From Lachnospira sp. UBA3212 (GTDB lineage: Bacteria; Bacillota; Clostridia; Lachnospirales; Lachnospiraceae), in assembly GCA_002363615.1 (NCBI GenBank), contig DEWK01000001.1:1-59812 (forward strand): DNA of 59,812 nt, read 5' to 3'. The number at the start of each line of letters is the position of its first letter. Within the stretch, counting starts at the first letter, position 1. Under the pieces are notes generated by a model, which did not search any database, was not told where the DNA came from, and saw only the letters and a program-made list of their open reading frames with translations. This document shows, piece after piece, positions 35,973-44,888 of the stretch. A program made the translations under genes and the position numbers.

Positions 35973-36809
35973 CTATGCAAATGGATCGTAGCCTTCCTTG
36001 AAGCGTCTCATCATCTCATTTGTCAAACTATAGTCGTCGGTTTGAAGGACAATGTCCTCGCGCTTGGTAAAGGCGGCCTCCTTCAGTTCTTCCTCGTCAC
36101 GGCGGATGGTGGTTGGGCCGTCTACCTGACAGTAAAATCCCATTAGGATGTCATCTGCAGAACCCCATGGCTGAGATTTGTAATAGGTGATATTTTTTAC
36201 CTTAAGACCAGTTTCTTCCATAACCTCACGACGAACCGTTCCTTCAAGACTCTCACCGATTTCAGTAAAGCCGGCAACCAGGGCATTTTGAGCAAAGCGC
36301 CTGCCTGCGTACTTGGTAAGAAGTAATTCATCTCCGGAAACCACGCCAACAATAACAGCAGGAAGAAGGCGAGGATAAATTTTTCTGCCACAACTTGGAC
36401 AAAGCATTGCCCGCTCCTTGTGATCGTGCACCGTCTTGTGGCCGCAGGTACCGCAAAAGCGATTGTCCAGGTACCAGCTGGCAAGATGACGGGCAGTATA
36501 AAGCAAAAACATCATTTCAAGAGGACCGCAAGACTCATTGCGAAGCTCCTTTAGGGTGTAATAATGAAAATGATCCTTTTCCTCCGGCAGCTGGTCCGCC
36601 AGGAAAATCTTGCTGTCATCTAATTTTAAAAGATAGATTTCCTTGCCGGTGGTTTCAAGCTCACCAGCCCTGGGAAGTCGAATGGTTTGACCCAGCTTTT
36701 CTACGAGAATTTTTCCCTGATTGTAGGCAAAGACCATGTCATTTTCAGAAATCCGCTGGTCCCTTTGAAATTCATTGTATAAACGATGTGGTGCAATATC
36801 CTGAATCAT
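35973..36809 (-). CDS. nudC: NAD(+) diphosphatase / NADH pyrophosphatase
   Basis: 278 residues. A four-Cys zinc ribbon (CGTCGHKT, then CPSCGRKIYPR) lies before a Nudix box GFTEIGESLEGTVRREVMEE followed by TGL, the layout of NudC. It cuts NAD(H) to NMN(H) and AMP and can remove NAD caps from RNA. The SQPWG motif after the Nudix box is the NudC signature. Overlaps trpF by 4 bases. Confidence 0.92.
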   Translation of the reverse strand: MIQDIAPHRLYNEFQRDQRISENDMVFAYNQGKILVEKLGQTIRLPRAGELETTGKEIYLLKLDDSKIFLADQLPEEKDHFHYYTLKELRNESCGPLEMMFLLYTARHLASWYLDNRFCGTCGHKTVHDHKERAMLCPSCGRKIYPRLLPAVIVGVVSGDELLLTKYAGRRFAQNALVAGFTEIGESLEGTVRREVMEETGLKVKNITYYKSQPWGSADDILMGFYCQVDGPTTIRRDEEELKEAAFTKREDIVLQTDDYSLTNEMMRRFKEGYDPFA

Positions 36810-37447
36810 AATCTTTCCTTTCTAACCGCCTGAATAAAGGCTAATACCCGTTTTGGATCCTTGCCTGAAGTTCCATCTTCATACTCCACTCCCGAGGACA
36901 CATCCACGCCGTCTAGAGAAATGGCCTGAAGTGCATCCATGGCCTGGCCTACATTTTCTGGCGTAAGGCCACCGGCCAATAAAGTAAGTTTTGAATCTCC
37001 CGCCAAAGGAAGTTTTGATAAAACGCTCCAATCAAAGGTTTTACCACTCCCGTAAGTGGCCGCATCAAACACGTATCCCTCTACTAAATCGCAATTTTGA
37101 TAGTAGGGAAAACTTGCCAGGTCCCTTCCGTTAAAGGCCTTTAAAATCGGAATTTTCAATCTTCCGTTCTCTATGGCCATACGAAGTTCCGGCAGGAAAT
37201 CCCCGTGAACCTGTAGGTAGTCATAGCCAGCTTCCTGGATTTCTATGGCCTGGGCTAAGGTTGGTTCCACCGTTACCGCCACCATCTTTACCTGATTTGC
37301 CGCTGCTACAAGCTCCCTTGCTTGATCCATGGTAATAGTTCTTTTACTTCTTGGAAAAAAGAGAACGGTTCCCACAAAGTCAGCTCCTGCCTCTTCCACC
37401 ATCTGTAATTCCTGAACCGTACGGATTCCGCAAATTTTAATTTTCAT
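36806..37447 (-). CDS. trpF: Phosphoribosylanthranilate isomerase
   Basis: 213 residues, TIM barrel, with MKIKICGIR at the N-terminus (catalytic Cys) and LLAGGLTPENV and DVSSGVE (phosphate-binding loops). The catalytic Asp lies in LQVHGD. The start at 37447 is chosen because AAGAGG precedes it and the motif begins there. It stands alone, with no other trp gene in the window. Confidence 0.93.
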   Translation of the reverse strand: MKIKICGIRTVQELQMVEEAGADFVGTVLFFPRSKRTITMDQARELVAAANQVKMVAVTVEPTLAQAIEIQEAGYDYLQVHGDFLPELRMAIENGRLKIPILKAFNGRDLASFPYYQNCDLVEGYVFDAATYGSGKTFDWSVLSKLPLAGDSKLTLLAGGLTPENVGQAMDALQAISLDGVDVSSGVEYEDGTSGKDPKRVLAFIQAVRKERL

Positions 37448-37460
37448 ACATACCTCTTTC

Positions 37461-39374
37461 TTAATCAAGCTCAAAAGCTCCTGTGTAAAGCTGATAGTAA
37501 ATGCCCTTATCGGCAATCAGACTATCATGGTCACCACGCTCAATAATATTTCCGTGATCCAATACCATAATCGCCTTACTGTTACGGACGGTAGAAAGTC
37601 TATGGGCAATGACAAAAACGGTTCTTCCTTCCATTAAATTATCCATACCCTCAGAAACCAAGGCTTCCGTTCTGGTATCAATGGAGGACGTTGCCTCATC
37701 TAAAATCATAACCGGTGGATCGGCTACTGCCGCACGGGCAATGGAAATCAACTGTCTTTGTCCCTGAGAAAGGGAAGATCCATTGGCAGTTAACATGGTG
37801 TCGTAACCATCCGGAAGACGCGTAATAAAGTCATCCGCATTTGCAAGTTTTGCTGCTGCAATACATTCTTCATCCGTAGCATCCAAACGACCATATCGAA
37901 TGTTTTCCATAACTGTTCCTGTAAATAAATTTACTTCCTGAAGAACAATTCCCAAGGACCGACGAAGGTCTGATTTTTTAATTTTATTAATATTAATTCC
38001 ATCATAGCGGATTTTTCCATCTGCCACATCATAGAAACGATTAATCAAGTTGGTGATGGTCGTTTTACCTGCACCGGTAGCCCCTACAAATGCGATTTTC
38101 TGTCCTGGTTTAGCATAAAGGGTTACATCATGAAGGACAATTTTATCCTCATTGTAACCAAAGTCCACATCCTGCATGCGGATGTCTCCCTTTAACTCTG
38201 TAAGGGTAAAGCTTCCATCTTGATTTGGAACTTTCCAAGCCCAAAGATCCGTCTTCTTCTCGGTTGGTGAAAGGCTTCCATCTGCTTTTTTGGTAACATT
38301 TACCAGGCGAACAAGGCCTTCGTCCACTTCTGGCTCCTGGTCCATTAAGTCAAAGACTCTGGCTGCTCCGGCAATACCCATGGCAATCAATGGAATCTGC
38401 ATAGATACCTGTCCCACAGTCTGAGACAACTGTCTTGCAGAAGATAAAAAAACAATAACAATACCAACCGTAATCTTACCATTTCCGGAAAGACTAAGGT
38501 TAAAAATTTCATAGTGGGCAAGCATAACACCTATAAATGCGATGACTACATACATCAGGTTTCCCACATTTCCCAGGGTTGGCATTAAGATGTTACCAAA
38601 TCGGTTGGCTTTTTCCGAATCAGAAAAGAGTTTCTCATTTAACTGATCAAAATCTTCTTCTGCCCTAGCCTCGTGATTAAAGACCTTAACCACCTTCTGA
38701 CCAGACATTATTTCCTCAATAAATCCCTCTTCTCTTGCCAGAGATTTCTGCTGGGCAATCATATACTTTGAGGACTTTCCTCCCAAATCTCCTATGATTT
38801 TCACCATCAGAAATACTACCGCAACTACGATGATAGTAAGCCAAACACTATAGCTTAACATCATAATAAATACGGAAATAATGGAAAGGGCCGACTGGAA
38901 CACCATTGGTCCACTTTGTCCAATAACCTGGCGGATGGCATCGGTATCATTGGTGTAAGTGGACATAATATCTCCGTGAGGATGGGTATCAAAATACTTA
39001 ATTGGCAGGGTCTGCATCTTTTCGAACATGTCATTTCGAAGATTCATCAAAGTTCCCTGGGTGACATTTGCCATTTTTCTGGTATAAATAAAATTTGCTA
39101 CCACTCCGAAAAGGTAAATAATCATCATGGTCAAAATAATCCGAATGAACTTATCCCAGACACTTGGGAAACCATTTTTTAAGGCCGGGGTGATGCAATC
39201 GTCAATGATTTGCTTCATAAATACGTTGGCGATAACGGAAGACACCGCTGTGATAATGATGCAAATAAAAACCAGAAGCAAGCTCGCCTTATAATGTGAA
39301 AAAATATAGGAAAGCAATCGCTTTCCGGTCCCCGGATGTGCCTGCTTTTTCAAACTTTTTTTCTTGTCTGCCAT
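37461..39374 (-). CDS. ABC exporter half-transporter (ATPase-competent subunit)
   Basis: 637 residues: six membrane helices (about 20-330), then an ATPase domain with Walker A GATGAGKTT, signature LSQGQRQ (Gly to Gln at the third place), Walker B VMILDEATSSID with the catalytic Glu, and H-loop VIAHRLST. It starts at the base where its partner ends, so the two form a heterodimer. The partner carries the degenerate catalytic residues. An insert of about 45 residues precedes the ATPase domain. Possible multidrug or peptide export; substrate unknown. Confidence 0.92.
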   Translation of the reverse strand: MADKKKSLKKQAHPGTGKRLLSYIFSHYKASLLLVFICIIITAVSSVIANVFMKQIIDDCITPALKNGFPSVWDKFIRIILTMMIIYLFGVVANFIYTRKMANVTQGTLMNLRNDMFEKMQTLPIKYFDTHPHGDIMSTYTNDTDAIRQVIGQSGPMVFQSALSIISVFIMMLSYSVWLTIIVVAVVFLMVKIIGDLGGKSSKYMIAQQKSLAREEGFIEEIMSGQKVVKVFNHEARAEEDFDQLNEKLFSDSEKANRFGNILMPTLGNVGNLMYVVIAFIGVMLAHYEIFNLSLSGNGKITVGIVIVFLSSARQLSQTVGQVSMQIPLIAMGIAGAARVFDLMDQEPEVDEGLVRLVNVTKKADGSLSPTEKKTDLWAWKVPNQDGSFTLTELKGDIRMQDVDFGYNEDKIVLHDVTLYAKPGQKIAFVGATGAGKTTITNLINRFYDVADGKIRYDGININKIKKSDLRRSLGIVLQEVNLFTGTVMENIRYGRLDATDEECIAAAKLANADDFITRLPDGYDTMLTANGSSLSQGQRQLISIARAAVADPPVMILDEATSSIDTRTEALVSEGMDNLMEGRTVFVIAHRLSTVRNSKAIMVLDHGNIIERGDHDSLIADKGIYYQLYTGAFELD

Positions 39375-41113
39375 TATTCAGCCACCTCCTTGCTCTTGGT
39401 CTGGGTTTCAAAGATTTCTGCATAGATTCCCTTCTTTGCCACTAGTTCCTGGTGATTTCCCCGCTCTACGATCTTACCGCCATCTAAAACAATAATCTGA
39501 TCCGCATCCTGAACAGAGGAAACTCTCTGAGCAATGATAATCTTTGTCGTTTCCGGTAAACGTGTAGCCATTGCATGACGAATCATGGCATCTGTCTTAG
39601 TATCTACCGCTGATGTAGAATCATCTAAAATCAAGACTTTTGGTGCCTTCAACAAGGCTCTTGCAATACAAAGTCTCTGTTTCTGTCCACCGGATACATT
39701 GGTACCACCCTGCTCAATATAGGTATCATACTTGTGTGGGAACTGTTCAATAAATTCATCCGCACAAGCAAGTTTACAAACTTCTTCAATTTCCTCGTCT
39801 GTGGCATCTTCCTTGCCCCAGCGTAGGTTCTCTTTAATGGTTCCTGAAAAAAGAACATTTTTCTGGAGCACCACGGCTACTGCATCACGAAGAGTCTCTA
39901 AGTCGTACTCCCTTACATCTACGCCACCAACCTTAACCGCTCCATCTGTTACATCATACAGTCTTGGAATCAGCTGGATCAAGGATGTCTTTGCAGATCC
40001 GGTTCCACCAATAATTCCCAAGGTAGATCCCGATGGAATCTGGATCGTAATGTCCTCCAGGGCATTTCTCTTGCTTCGATTTGAATACTTAAATGATACA
40101 TGCTCAAAGCTTATTTCTCCGTTTGCTACCTGAGTCTTTCCCTCTTCTGCCAGCTTCATACTTGGCTCATAGTCCAACACTTCTACCACTCGTTCTGCTG
40201 ATTCCATAGCCATACTTCCCATTACAAAGACCATGGAAAGCATCATAACGGAAGAAAGAATCTGAACCCCATAAGTAAGTAAGGAGGTTAAATCTCCGGT
40301 AGACAAGGCTACCTGATTAGAAGATACAATCAATCTTGCTCCAAAGTAAGCCACCATCAACATAGCCGCATACATTGCAAAGGTCATGGTTGGTGAGTTT
40401 AATGCTAGGATTTTTTCTGCCCTGGTAAAGTCATCCTTTACCTGTCCTGAAACTTCCTTAAACTTTTTATCTTCATATTCTTCCCGAACAAAAGACTTTA
40501 CGACTCTTACTCCCGCAATATTTTCCTGTACGGAATTGTTCATGGCATCATAACGTTTAAAGATTCTCTTAAAAATTGGATGCACCTTAAAGAATACGCC
40601 AAAAAGTACCCCCGCAAGTACCGGAATCAAACCAAGGAATATCAAAGACATCCCGGCATGAATACTGATGGTCATCAGGACCGAAAATAATATCATAAAG
40701 GGTGCTCGAACCCCCATACGAAGCAACATCTGAAAGGCATTTTGAATATTGGTAATATCCGTTGTCATTCTTGTTACCAGAGAGGATGATGAGAAATAAT
40801 CAATATCTGCAAAGGTAAAATCCTGTACCTTATAAAAGACATCTCGTCTCATATTCTTAGCAAATCCTGTTGACGCCGTCGCCGCAAAGATTCCCGATCC
40901 AACTCCACAAGCCAGTGAACACATCGCTAAAACAAACAAAATCAATCCGTAATATGAAATTTCTTTCATAGTCCCACCATCCATGGCATCTACAATCTTT
41001 GCCATAACCAGCGGAATGATGCATTCCAATACAACCTCACCGAACATACAAACCGGTGTCAAAATGGTTTCTTTCTTATATTGGCGGATGCTGCGTGCTA
41101 ATTTTTTAAACAT
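39374..41113 (-). CDS. ABC exporter half-transporter (degenerate-site subunit)
   Basis: 579 residues, six membrane helices then an ATPase domain. Walker A is GGTGSAKTS, the signature VSGGQKQR is intact, but Walker B ends in LDD (Asp replaces the catalytic Glu) and the switch His is Gln (IIAQRVS). This is the degenerate pattern of TM287-type heterodimeric exporters. Pairs with the 637-residue subunit that follows at once. A good promoter is upstream (41152-41180). Confidence 0.92.
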   Translation of the reverse strand: MFKKLARSIRQYKKETILTPVCMFGEVVLECIIPLVMAKIVDAMDGGTMKEISYYGLILFVLAMCSLACGVGSGIFAATASTGFAKNMRRDVFYKVQDFTFADIDYFSSSSLVTRMTTDITNIQNAFQMLLRMGVRAPFMILFSVLMTISIHAGMSLIFLGLIPVLAGVLFGVFFKVHPIFKRIFKRYDAMNNSVQENIAGVRVVKSFVREEYEDKKFKEVSGQVKDDFTRAEKILALNSPTMTFAMYAAMLMVAYFGARLIVSSNQVALSTGDLTSLLTYGVQILSSVMMLSMVFVMGSMAMESAERVVEVLDYEPSMKLAEEGKTQVANGEISFEHVSFKYSNRSKRNALEDITIQIPSGSTLGIIGGTGSAKTSLIQLIPRLYDVTDGAVKVGGVDVREYDLETLRDAVAVVLQKNVLFSGTIKENLRWGKEDATDEEIEEVCKLACADEFIEQFPHKYDTYIEQGGTNVSGGQKQRLCIARALLKAPKVLILDDSTSAVDTKTDAMIRHAMATRLPETTKIIIAQRVSSVQDADQIIVLDGGKIVERGNHQELVAKKGIYAEIFETQTKSKEVAE

Positions 41114-41151
41114 GTATGATCCTCCTTTTCTCTAATAAGCGTGTAAAGGCT

Positions 41152-41180
41152 ATTGTAACTTGTTCAAAAAAACAATGCAA
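41152..41180 (-). promoter_or_regulatory. Promoter of the ABC exporter pair
   Basis: Minus strand: -35 TTGCAT (41180-41175), 17-bp spacer, -10 TACAAT (41157-41152), some 39 bases before the ATG. Confidence 0.6.
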
Positions 41181-41210
41181 TCATTTCATTTAATTTTCAC
41201 ATTTCTTCTA

Positions 41211-41258
41211 AAAAAAACTAGACAGTCTAGGCAAAATTGCCATAACTGTCTAGTTTTC
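41211..41258 (-). terminator. Strong intrinsic terminator
   Basis: Minus strand: ACTAGACAGT (41254-41245) pairs with ACTGTCTAGT (41226-41217), with an inner GGCAA/TTGCC stem, followed by a run of U. Ends the XRE-type regulator gene. Confidence 0.85.
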
Positions 41259-41264
41259 ATTCTA

Positions 41265-41996
41265 CTATCTGCTATCCCTAAGGCCCATCAGAATTTGCTT
41301 TCTTGTTTTCTTAGTTCCATCGCTCACCCGGTCAAAGATTTCCTGCCAATAGTAAAGAAGGACATGCATCCGCTTATCCGGGGCAAGCATTCCAACAAAA
41401 AGGACCTCTAGGGGAATATTCATGCACTCAGCAATCCAGTTAATCTTTTGGAAGGAAACCTGGGCATCTCCCATCTCAATATTTTGCAAAGTCTTCTCCT
41501 GAATGGATTCTCGGCGGCTTACCTGTTTTGAAATCTCCAACCTGGAGTAACCCTTTAATTCACGTTCCAGGTAAATGCTGTAGCCAATATCAAGATAATC
41601 GGGAACCTTTTCATCATAAAAGGAAATCAGGCGGTCTAAGCGCTCCCTGTCGTAAAGATCCATGCGGTCAGCCACAATCATCCGAGTCTTTAAAAAAATC
41701 AACATGGCCTTGTCTTCCGGCAGGCCATCCATAAACTCAAAAAAACAATCATCCTTAGATTCCTTATATGGAGTCTTTGACAGAAACATAAGGGGAAGGT
41801 CTGCCTTCCTTACATAGTCCCAAAGACGCTTCATGGAAGGAACATAAACACCCCTCTCATGCCGGCGAATGGTACTTTCCGAGCAATCCAACAAAAACGC
41901 AAGATCTGACACCGTTCGTTCCGTCTCCTTGCGATAAGCTTTTAATCCATTTCCAATGCGCTTGCTAAGCTCATTCTTCGTCGTTAGTCTATCCAT
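41265..41996 (-). CDS. XRE-type helix-turn-helix regulator
   Basis: 243 residues from the ATG at 41996. The N-terminal helix-turn-helix (TVSDLAFLLDCSESTIRRHERG, residues about 28-50) is of the XRE/Cro kind; a second HTH-like stretch lies near residues 150-195 (LEISKQVSRRES then LQNIEMG). The start is uncertain: an in-frame ATG at 42029 is possible and neither has a well-spaced ribosome site. Target unknown. It lies upstream of the ABC exporter but is separated by a terminator. Confidence 0.75.
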   Translation of the reverse strand: MDRLTTKNELSKRIGNGLKAYRKETERTVSDLAFLLDCSESTIRRHERGVYVPSMKRLWDYVRKADLPLMFLSKTPYKESKDDCFFEFMDGLPEDKAMLIFLKTRMIVADRMDLYDRERLDRLISFYDEKVPDYLDIGYSIYLERELKGYSRLEISKQVSRRESIQEKTLQNIEMGDAQVSFQKINWIAECMNIPLEVLFVGMLAPDKRMHVLLYYWQEIFDRVSDGTKKTRKQILMGLRDSR

Positions 41997-42045
41997 ATAA
42001 TCAAAAGAATCTCCGTCTTGTTTATTCATTCTGAATGATAATAAA

Positions 42046-42097
42046 AATAAAACTAACAAAACAGTGCACCCACAAGGTTTTATCCCTGCTGGTGCAC
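42046..42097 (-). terminator. Likely intrinsic terminator of the FliB-like gene
   Basis: Minus strand: GTGCACC (42097-42091) pairs with GGTGCAC (42070-42064) around a 20-base loop, followed by a U-rich stretch. The long loop and interrupted U run make it moderate. Confidence 0.5.
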
Positions 42098-42155
42098 GAA
42101 TTTTCCAATATAAACTTTAAATAAAAGGTTTAGAGGCGGGCAAAATGAAATTCCT

Positions 42156-43328
42156 TTAGAAGGAAAGTGACAAAATCAAGCGTTCTGCGCGGTAAGCTTC
42201 CTGACCGGAAAGACGATCAAAACGCTTCAGGTTAATGTCAGAGTGCTCCATCTCTCGGCAGAACGTATAGGTTTCTAAAATCATGGCCGAAAGATCAAGG
42301 TCCTTTGGATGCATGCAAATGCCATCCATCCATATCATCATCGTAGAAATCACCGCAAATTTAACCTTGGCTAGGGCCCTTTGGTCGTAAACACCACCAC
42401 AGTAGTAAGTATAGATAAAATACACCATTAACTGCTCCAGCCAGATTGCCATCTTTCCATCGTGAAGATTTCCTTCCAGGCTGTCAAATAGATCTTTGGA
42501 AAAATCAGAAACTCCCAGTCTTCCCAGAGATTCCTTGATTTCTCCCACCCGATGTTTATACTTTTTGTTAATCATTTCCATTTGGGAAAGAAGTTGAAAA
42601 AGGTCTAGGGCAGTTTCAAAACGGTCCAGGTCTAGGGTACCCTTGTGGGACTGAAGACGACGGTCCAGCTCCTTTCGGAATCTTCTTGCAGTCTCTCTAC
42701 TTCGGTAGCGGTCCACCACTCCGTCAATAGCAAAAATATTATCCTTTGCCATTTGCTTTTGCACATCGCGGCCTAGGGCTAGCACCAGTTGCATTCGAAA
42801 TAAAATGGATAGGTTGCGGTCCTGGAGGATGGAAATCATGGCATCCCTGGTGTAAAGCAACTTATCATAGAGGAGAAAATCAAAGTCCTCGTACTCCTCT
42901 TCCCCCCGGCACAATTTCGTCAAAAACTTTACCGGCTTTTTCTTTTCCAGTACCATTCGACAAGCCTCTGGACAAGATAGCGAAAGGGTAATCTCTTTTA
43001 CCCCCTCAAACTCCTCCACATGCCTTGGATAGCGCTTGCAGGTCTTGCATAGGCTATCCTTACCTAGCTTGCTATACATATTGCAAAGACCATCCTTATT
43101 TAAAAAGGCACAACTACCATCCTTTTGCAAACGAAACACATGATCTTGATCCAGGGTCTTTCGAATATTCTTCCGAAGCACCTTTCCATAAGGGCCGCCA
43201 ACCCTACCATAAGAAGAAAGAGACCGCTTATCAATCACGATCTCCCAACCTCTACAGCAAGTATCTGGGCAGGCATCTGCAATACAAGAAAACTCCCCAT
43301 AATATTCCGGATAACGATACTCTATCAT
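42156..43328 (-). CDS. Flagellin lysine-N-methylase-like protein (FliB family)
   Basis: 390 residues from the ATG at 43328. Cys-rich N-terminal half: CIADACPDTCCRGW, then CAFL, LCNMY, LCKTCKRYPR and CPEACR, matching the FliB family, which methylates lysines of flagellin and likely holds an iron-sulfur cluster. No flagellar gene is in the window, so its target here may be another protein, or flagella are encoded elsewhere. Its start overlaps the end of the HD hydrolase gene by 4 bases. Confidence 0.85.
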   Translation of the reverse strand: MIEYRYPEYYGEFSCIADACPDTCCRGWEIVIDKRSLSSYGRVGGPYGKVLRKNIRKTLDQDHVFRLQKDGSCAFLNKDGLCNMYSKLGKDSLCKTCKRYPRHVEEFEGVKEITLSLSCPEACRMVLEKKKPVKFLTKLCRGEEEYEDFDFLLYDKLLYTRDAMISILQDRNLSILFRMQLVLALGRDVQKQMAKDNIFAIDGVVDRYRSRETARRFRKELDRRLQSHKGTLDLDRFETALDLFQLLSQMEMINKKYKHRVGEIKESLGRLGVSDFSKDLFDSLEGNLHDGKMAIWLEQLMVYFIYTYYCGGVYDQRALAKVKFAVISTMMIWMDGICMHPKDLDLSAMILETYTFCREMEHSDINLKRFDRLSGQEAYRAERLILSLSF

Positions 43329-43903
43329 ACTTCTAAATCTCCAAATAAATATTTGCAATGTCTGCAAAGTTCTCGCCAGGCCTCGGTATCAGAAAACTCC
43401 TTCAGACGATTTGCCACCGAACAATAATACCACTTTTGTTTGGATTTGTCTTTTACATTAAATCGCTTCCAACAATCTTCCCCAATCTGAGAATAAGTAT
43501 AGACAGTGGAACGAATATTAGAAAGCTTGTCTCCCAGGGCAATCATCTTGGCCTCTCTTGGAGCACTCTGCAAATGCTCCAGGAACTCTTCCTTTCGAAC
43601 CTGCCAGCTTTCGCTCGCCTTCATCTCCGGTCTCTTGTTTTCACTTTCCATGGCAACTAAATCAGCCACCCGTTTGCCAAAACGTCCCTCTAAATCTTCA
43701 TAGGTATAGCTGGTATCTTCGATTACATCATGTAATACGGCTGCTGCCACAACCTCTAAATCCTCTGTCAAACTTCTCACAATCACAGAGGCCTCAATAG
43801 GATGAACAACGTAGGGAATATTGGTTCCCTTTCGAATGGCCCCGCTGTGGGCTCGTGTTGCAAATTCAATGGCTCGCTCCCAAAGATCATCTTTCCTCAT
43901 CAT
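43325..43903 (-). CDS. HD-domain hydrolase, SpoT/MESH1-like
   Basis: About 192 residues with the HD motif HDVIEDT near residue 58, a first His in the ATRAHSGAIRKG segment, and GDKLSNIRS, the order of the (p)ppGpp hydrolase domain of RelA/SpoT. No synthetase domain follows, so it fits a small alarmone hydrolase. The start at 43903 is chosen for AAGGAG before it; the frame is open further up to 43969. A hairpin lies in its leader. Confidence 0.85.
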   Translation of the reverse strand: MMRKDDLWERAIEFATRAHSGAIRKGTNIPYVVHPIEASVIVRSLTEDLEVVAAAVLHDVIEDTSYTYEDLEGRFGKRVADLVAMESENKRPEMKASESWQVRKEEFLEHLQSAPREAKMIALGDKLSNIRSTVYTYSQIGEDCWKRFNVKDKSKQKWYYCSVANRLKEFSDTEAWRELCRHCKYLFGDLEV

Positions 43904-43939
43904 TTGAAACTCCTTCCAAATCACCGAAACAAAAAGCAT

Positions 43940-43971
43940 GAGTGCCTTCCGTCTCTCGACAAAAGGCACTC
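43940..43971 (-). promoter_or_regulatory. Leader hairpin, possible attenuator, upstream of HD hydrolase
   Basis: A perfect 9-bp inverted repeat, GAGTGCCTT with AAGGCACTC (arms 43971-43963 and 43948-43940 on the minus strand), is followed by ATGC and five U. It lies between a good promoter (44048-44076) and the gene, so it may end transcription early. It could also be the end of the thioredoxin unit. Confidence 0.55.
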
Positions 43972-44047
43972 ACACAATGAAAGTATACAACTATGAAAAA
44001 ACAAAAAAGAAAAAAATTGAATAAGTAAAGCATCAATTACCATGTCT

Positions 44048-44076
44048 AATATACAATAATATGTCTAAAAAAACAA
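44048..44076 (-). promoter_or_regulatory. Promoter for HD hydrolase / FliB-like genes, with direct repeats
   Basis: Minus strand: -35 TTGTTT (44076-44071), 17-bp spacer, -10 TATATT (44053-44048). Two copies of TTAGACAT (44068-44061 and 44049-44042), 19 bp apart, flank the -10, suggesting a regulator site on the same DNA face about two turns apart. Confidence 0.6.
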
Positions 44077-44132
44077 GTCTTTCTCGTTATTTTTTCAAAA
44101 AAATGCACATAGGTTACCCCTTGTCCTTTGGA

Positions 44133-44444
44133 TTATCCTTGTAATAATTTTACAATTTCAGCCTTTGGCTTAGCACCAACTGACTGGGCAACCAATTCTC
44201 CGCCCTCAAAAACAAGAAGGGTTGGAATCGTCATAATATTAAACTTCTCAGCAAGATCAGATTCTTCATCCACATTCACCTGACAGATCTTCGCATCCGT
44301 TACTTCTTCTGCCAACTCTTCAATAATAGGATGAAGCATCTTGCAAGGACCACACCAGTCTGCCCAAAAATCAATTAAGACAGGCTTGTCGCTCTTTAAA
44401 ACTTCCTCTTCAAAGTTATTTTTGGTAATGTCAATTAAAGCCAT
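44133..44444 (-). CDS. trxA: Thioredoxin
   Basis: 103 residues, the classical size. Active site DFWADWCGPCKML and the cis-Pro in IMTIPTLLVFEGG. Cytoplasmic disulfide reductase. It follows mscL by 18 bases on the same strand. Confidence 0.95.
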   Translation of the reverse strand: MALIDITKNNFEEEVLKSDKPVLIDFWADWCGPCKMLHPIIEELAEEVTDAKICQVNVDEESDLAEKFNIMTIPTLLVFEGGELVAQSVGAKPKAEIVKLLQG

Positions 44445-44462
44445 AAAGTCTCCTTTCTGTGT

Positions 44463-44861
44463 TTACTTTTTCTCCTTTAAAAGATCACGGATTTCAGTAA
44501 GAAGAAGTTCTTCCTTGGTAGGCTCTGCCGGCTTTGCAGCCTCCTCTTCTTCCTTCTTCTTCTTTCCAAGTGACATAAGCTTATTAACAGCCTTCATCAT
44601 AAGGAAGATACAGAATGCCTTGATGATAAAGTTAATGACAGAGGTAATAAAATCTCCATACAAAAGATACTGATCACCAAGTAAGTGAAGCTTACCACCA
44701 ACCTCAGCACCACCAATACATCCAATCAATGGATTGATAAAATCATTCGTAAAAGCAGTAACAATTTCACCAAAAGCTGCACCGATGATAACACCGATTG
44801 CCATGTCCATTACGTTACCCTTTAAGGCAAATGCCTTAAACTCTTCCAAAAACTTCTTCAT
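44463..44861 (-). CDS. mscL: Large-conductance mechanosensitive channel
   Basis: 132 residues. Starts with the amphipathic FKAFALKGNVMDMAIGVIIGAA and pore helix, then a second helix near 75-100 and a charged C-terminal bundle (KKKKEEEEA). Opens under membrane tension to release solutes. Downstream of a lipoprotein gene by 27 bases. Confidence 0.96.
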   Translation of the reverse strand: MKKFLEEFKAFALKGNVMDMAIGVIIGAAFGEIVTAFTNDFINPLIGCIGGAEVGGKLHLLGDQYLLYGDFITSVINFIIKAFCIFLMMKAVNKLMSLGKKKKEEEEAAKPAEPTKEELLLTEIRDLLKEKK

Positions 44862-44888
44862 CTTTTTGAATCCTTTCTTTTAATAAAT

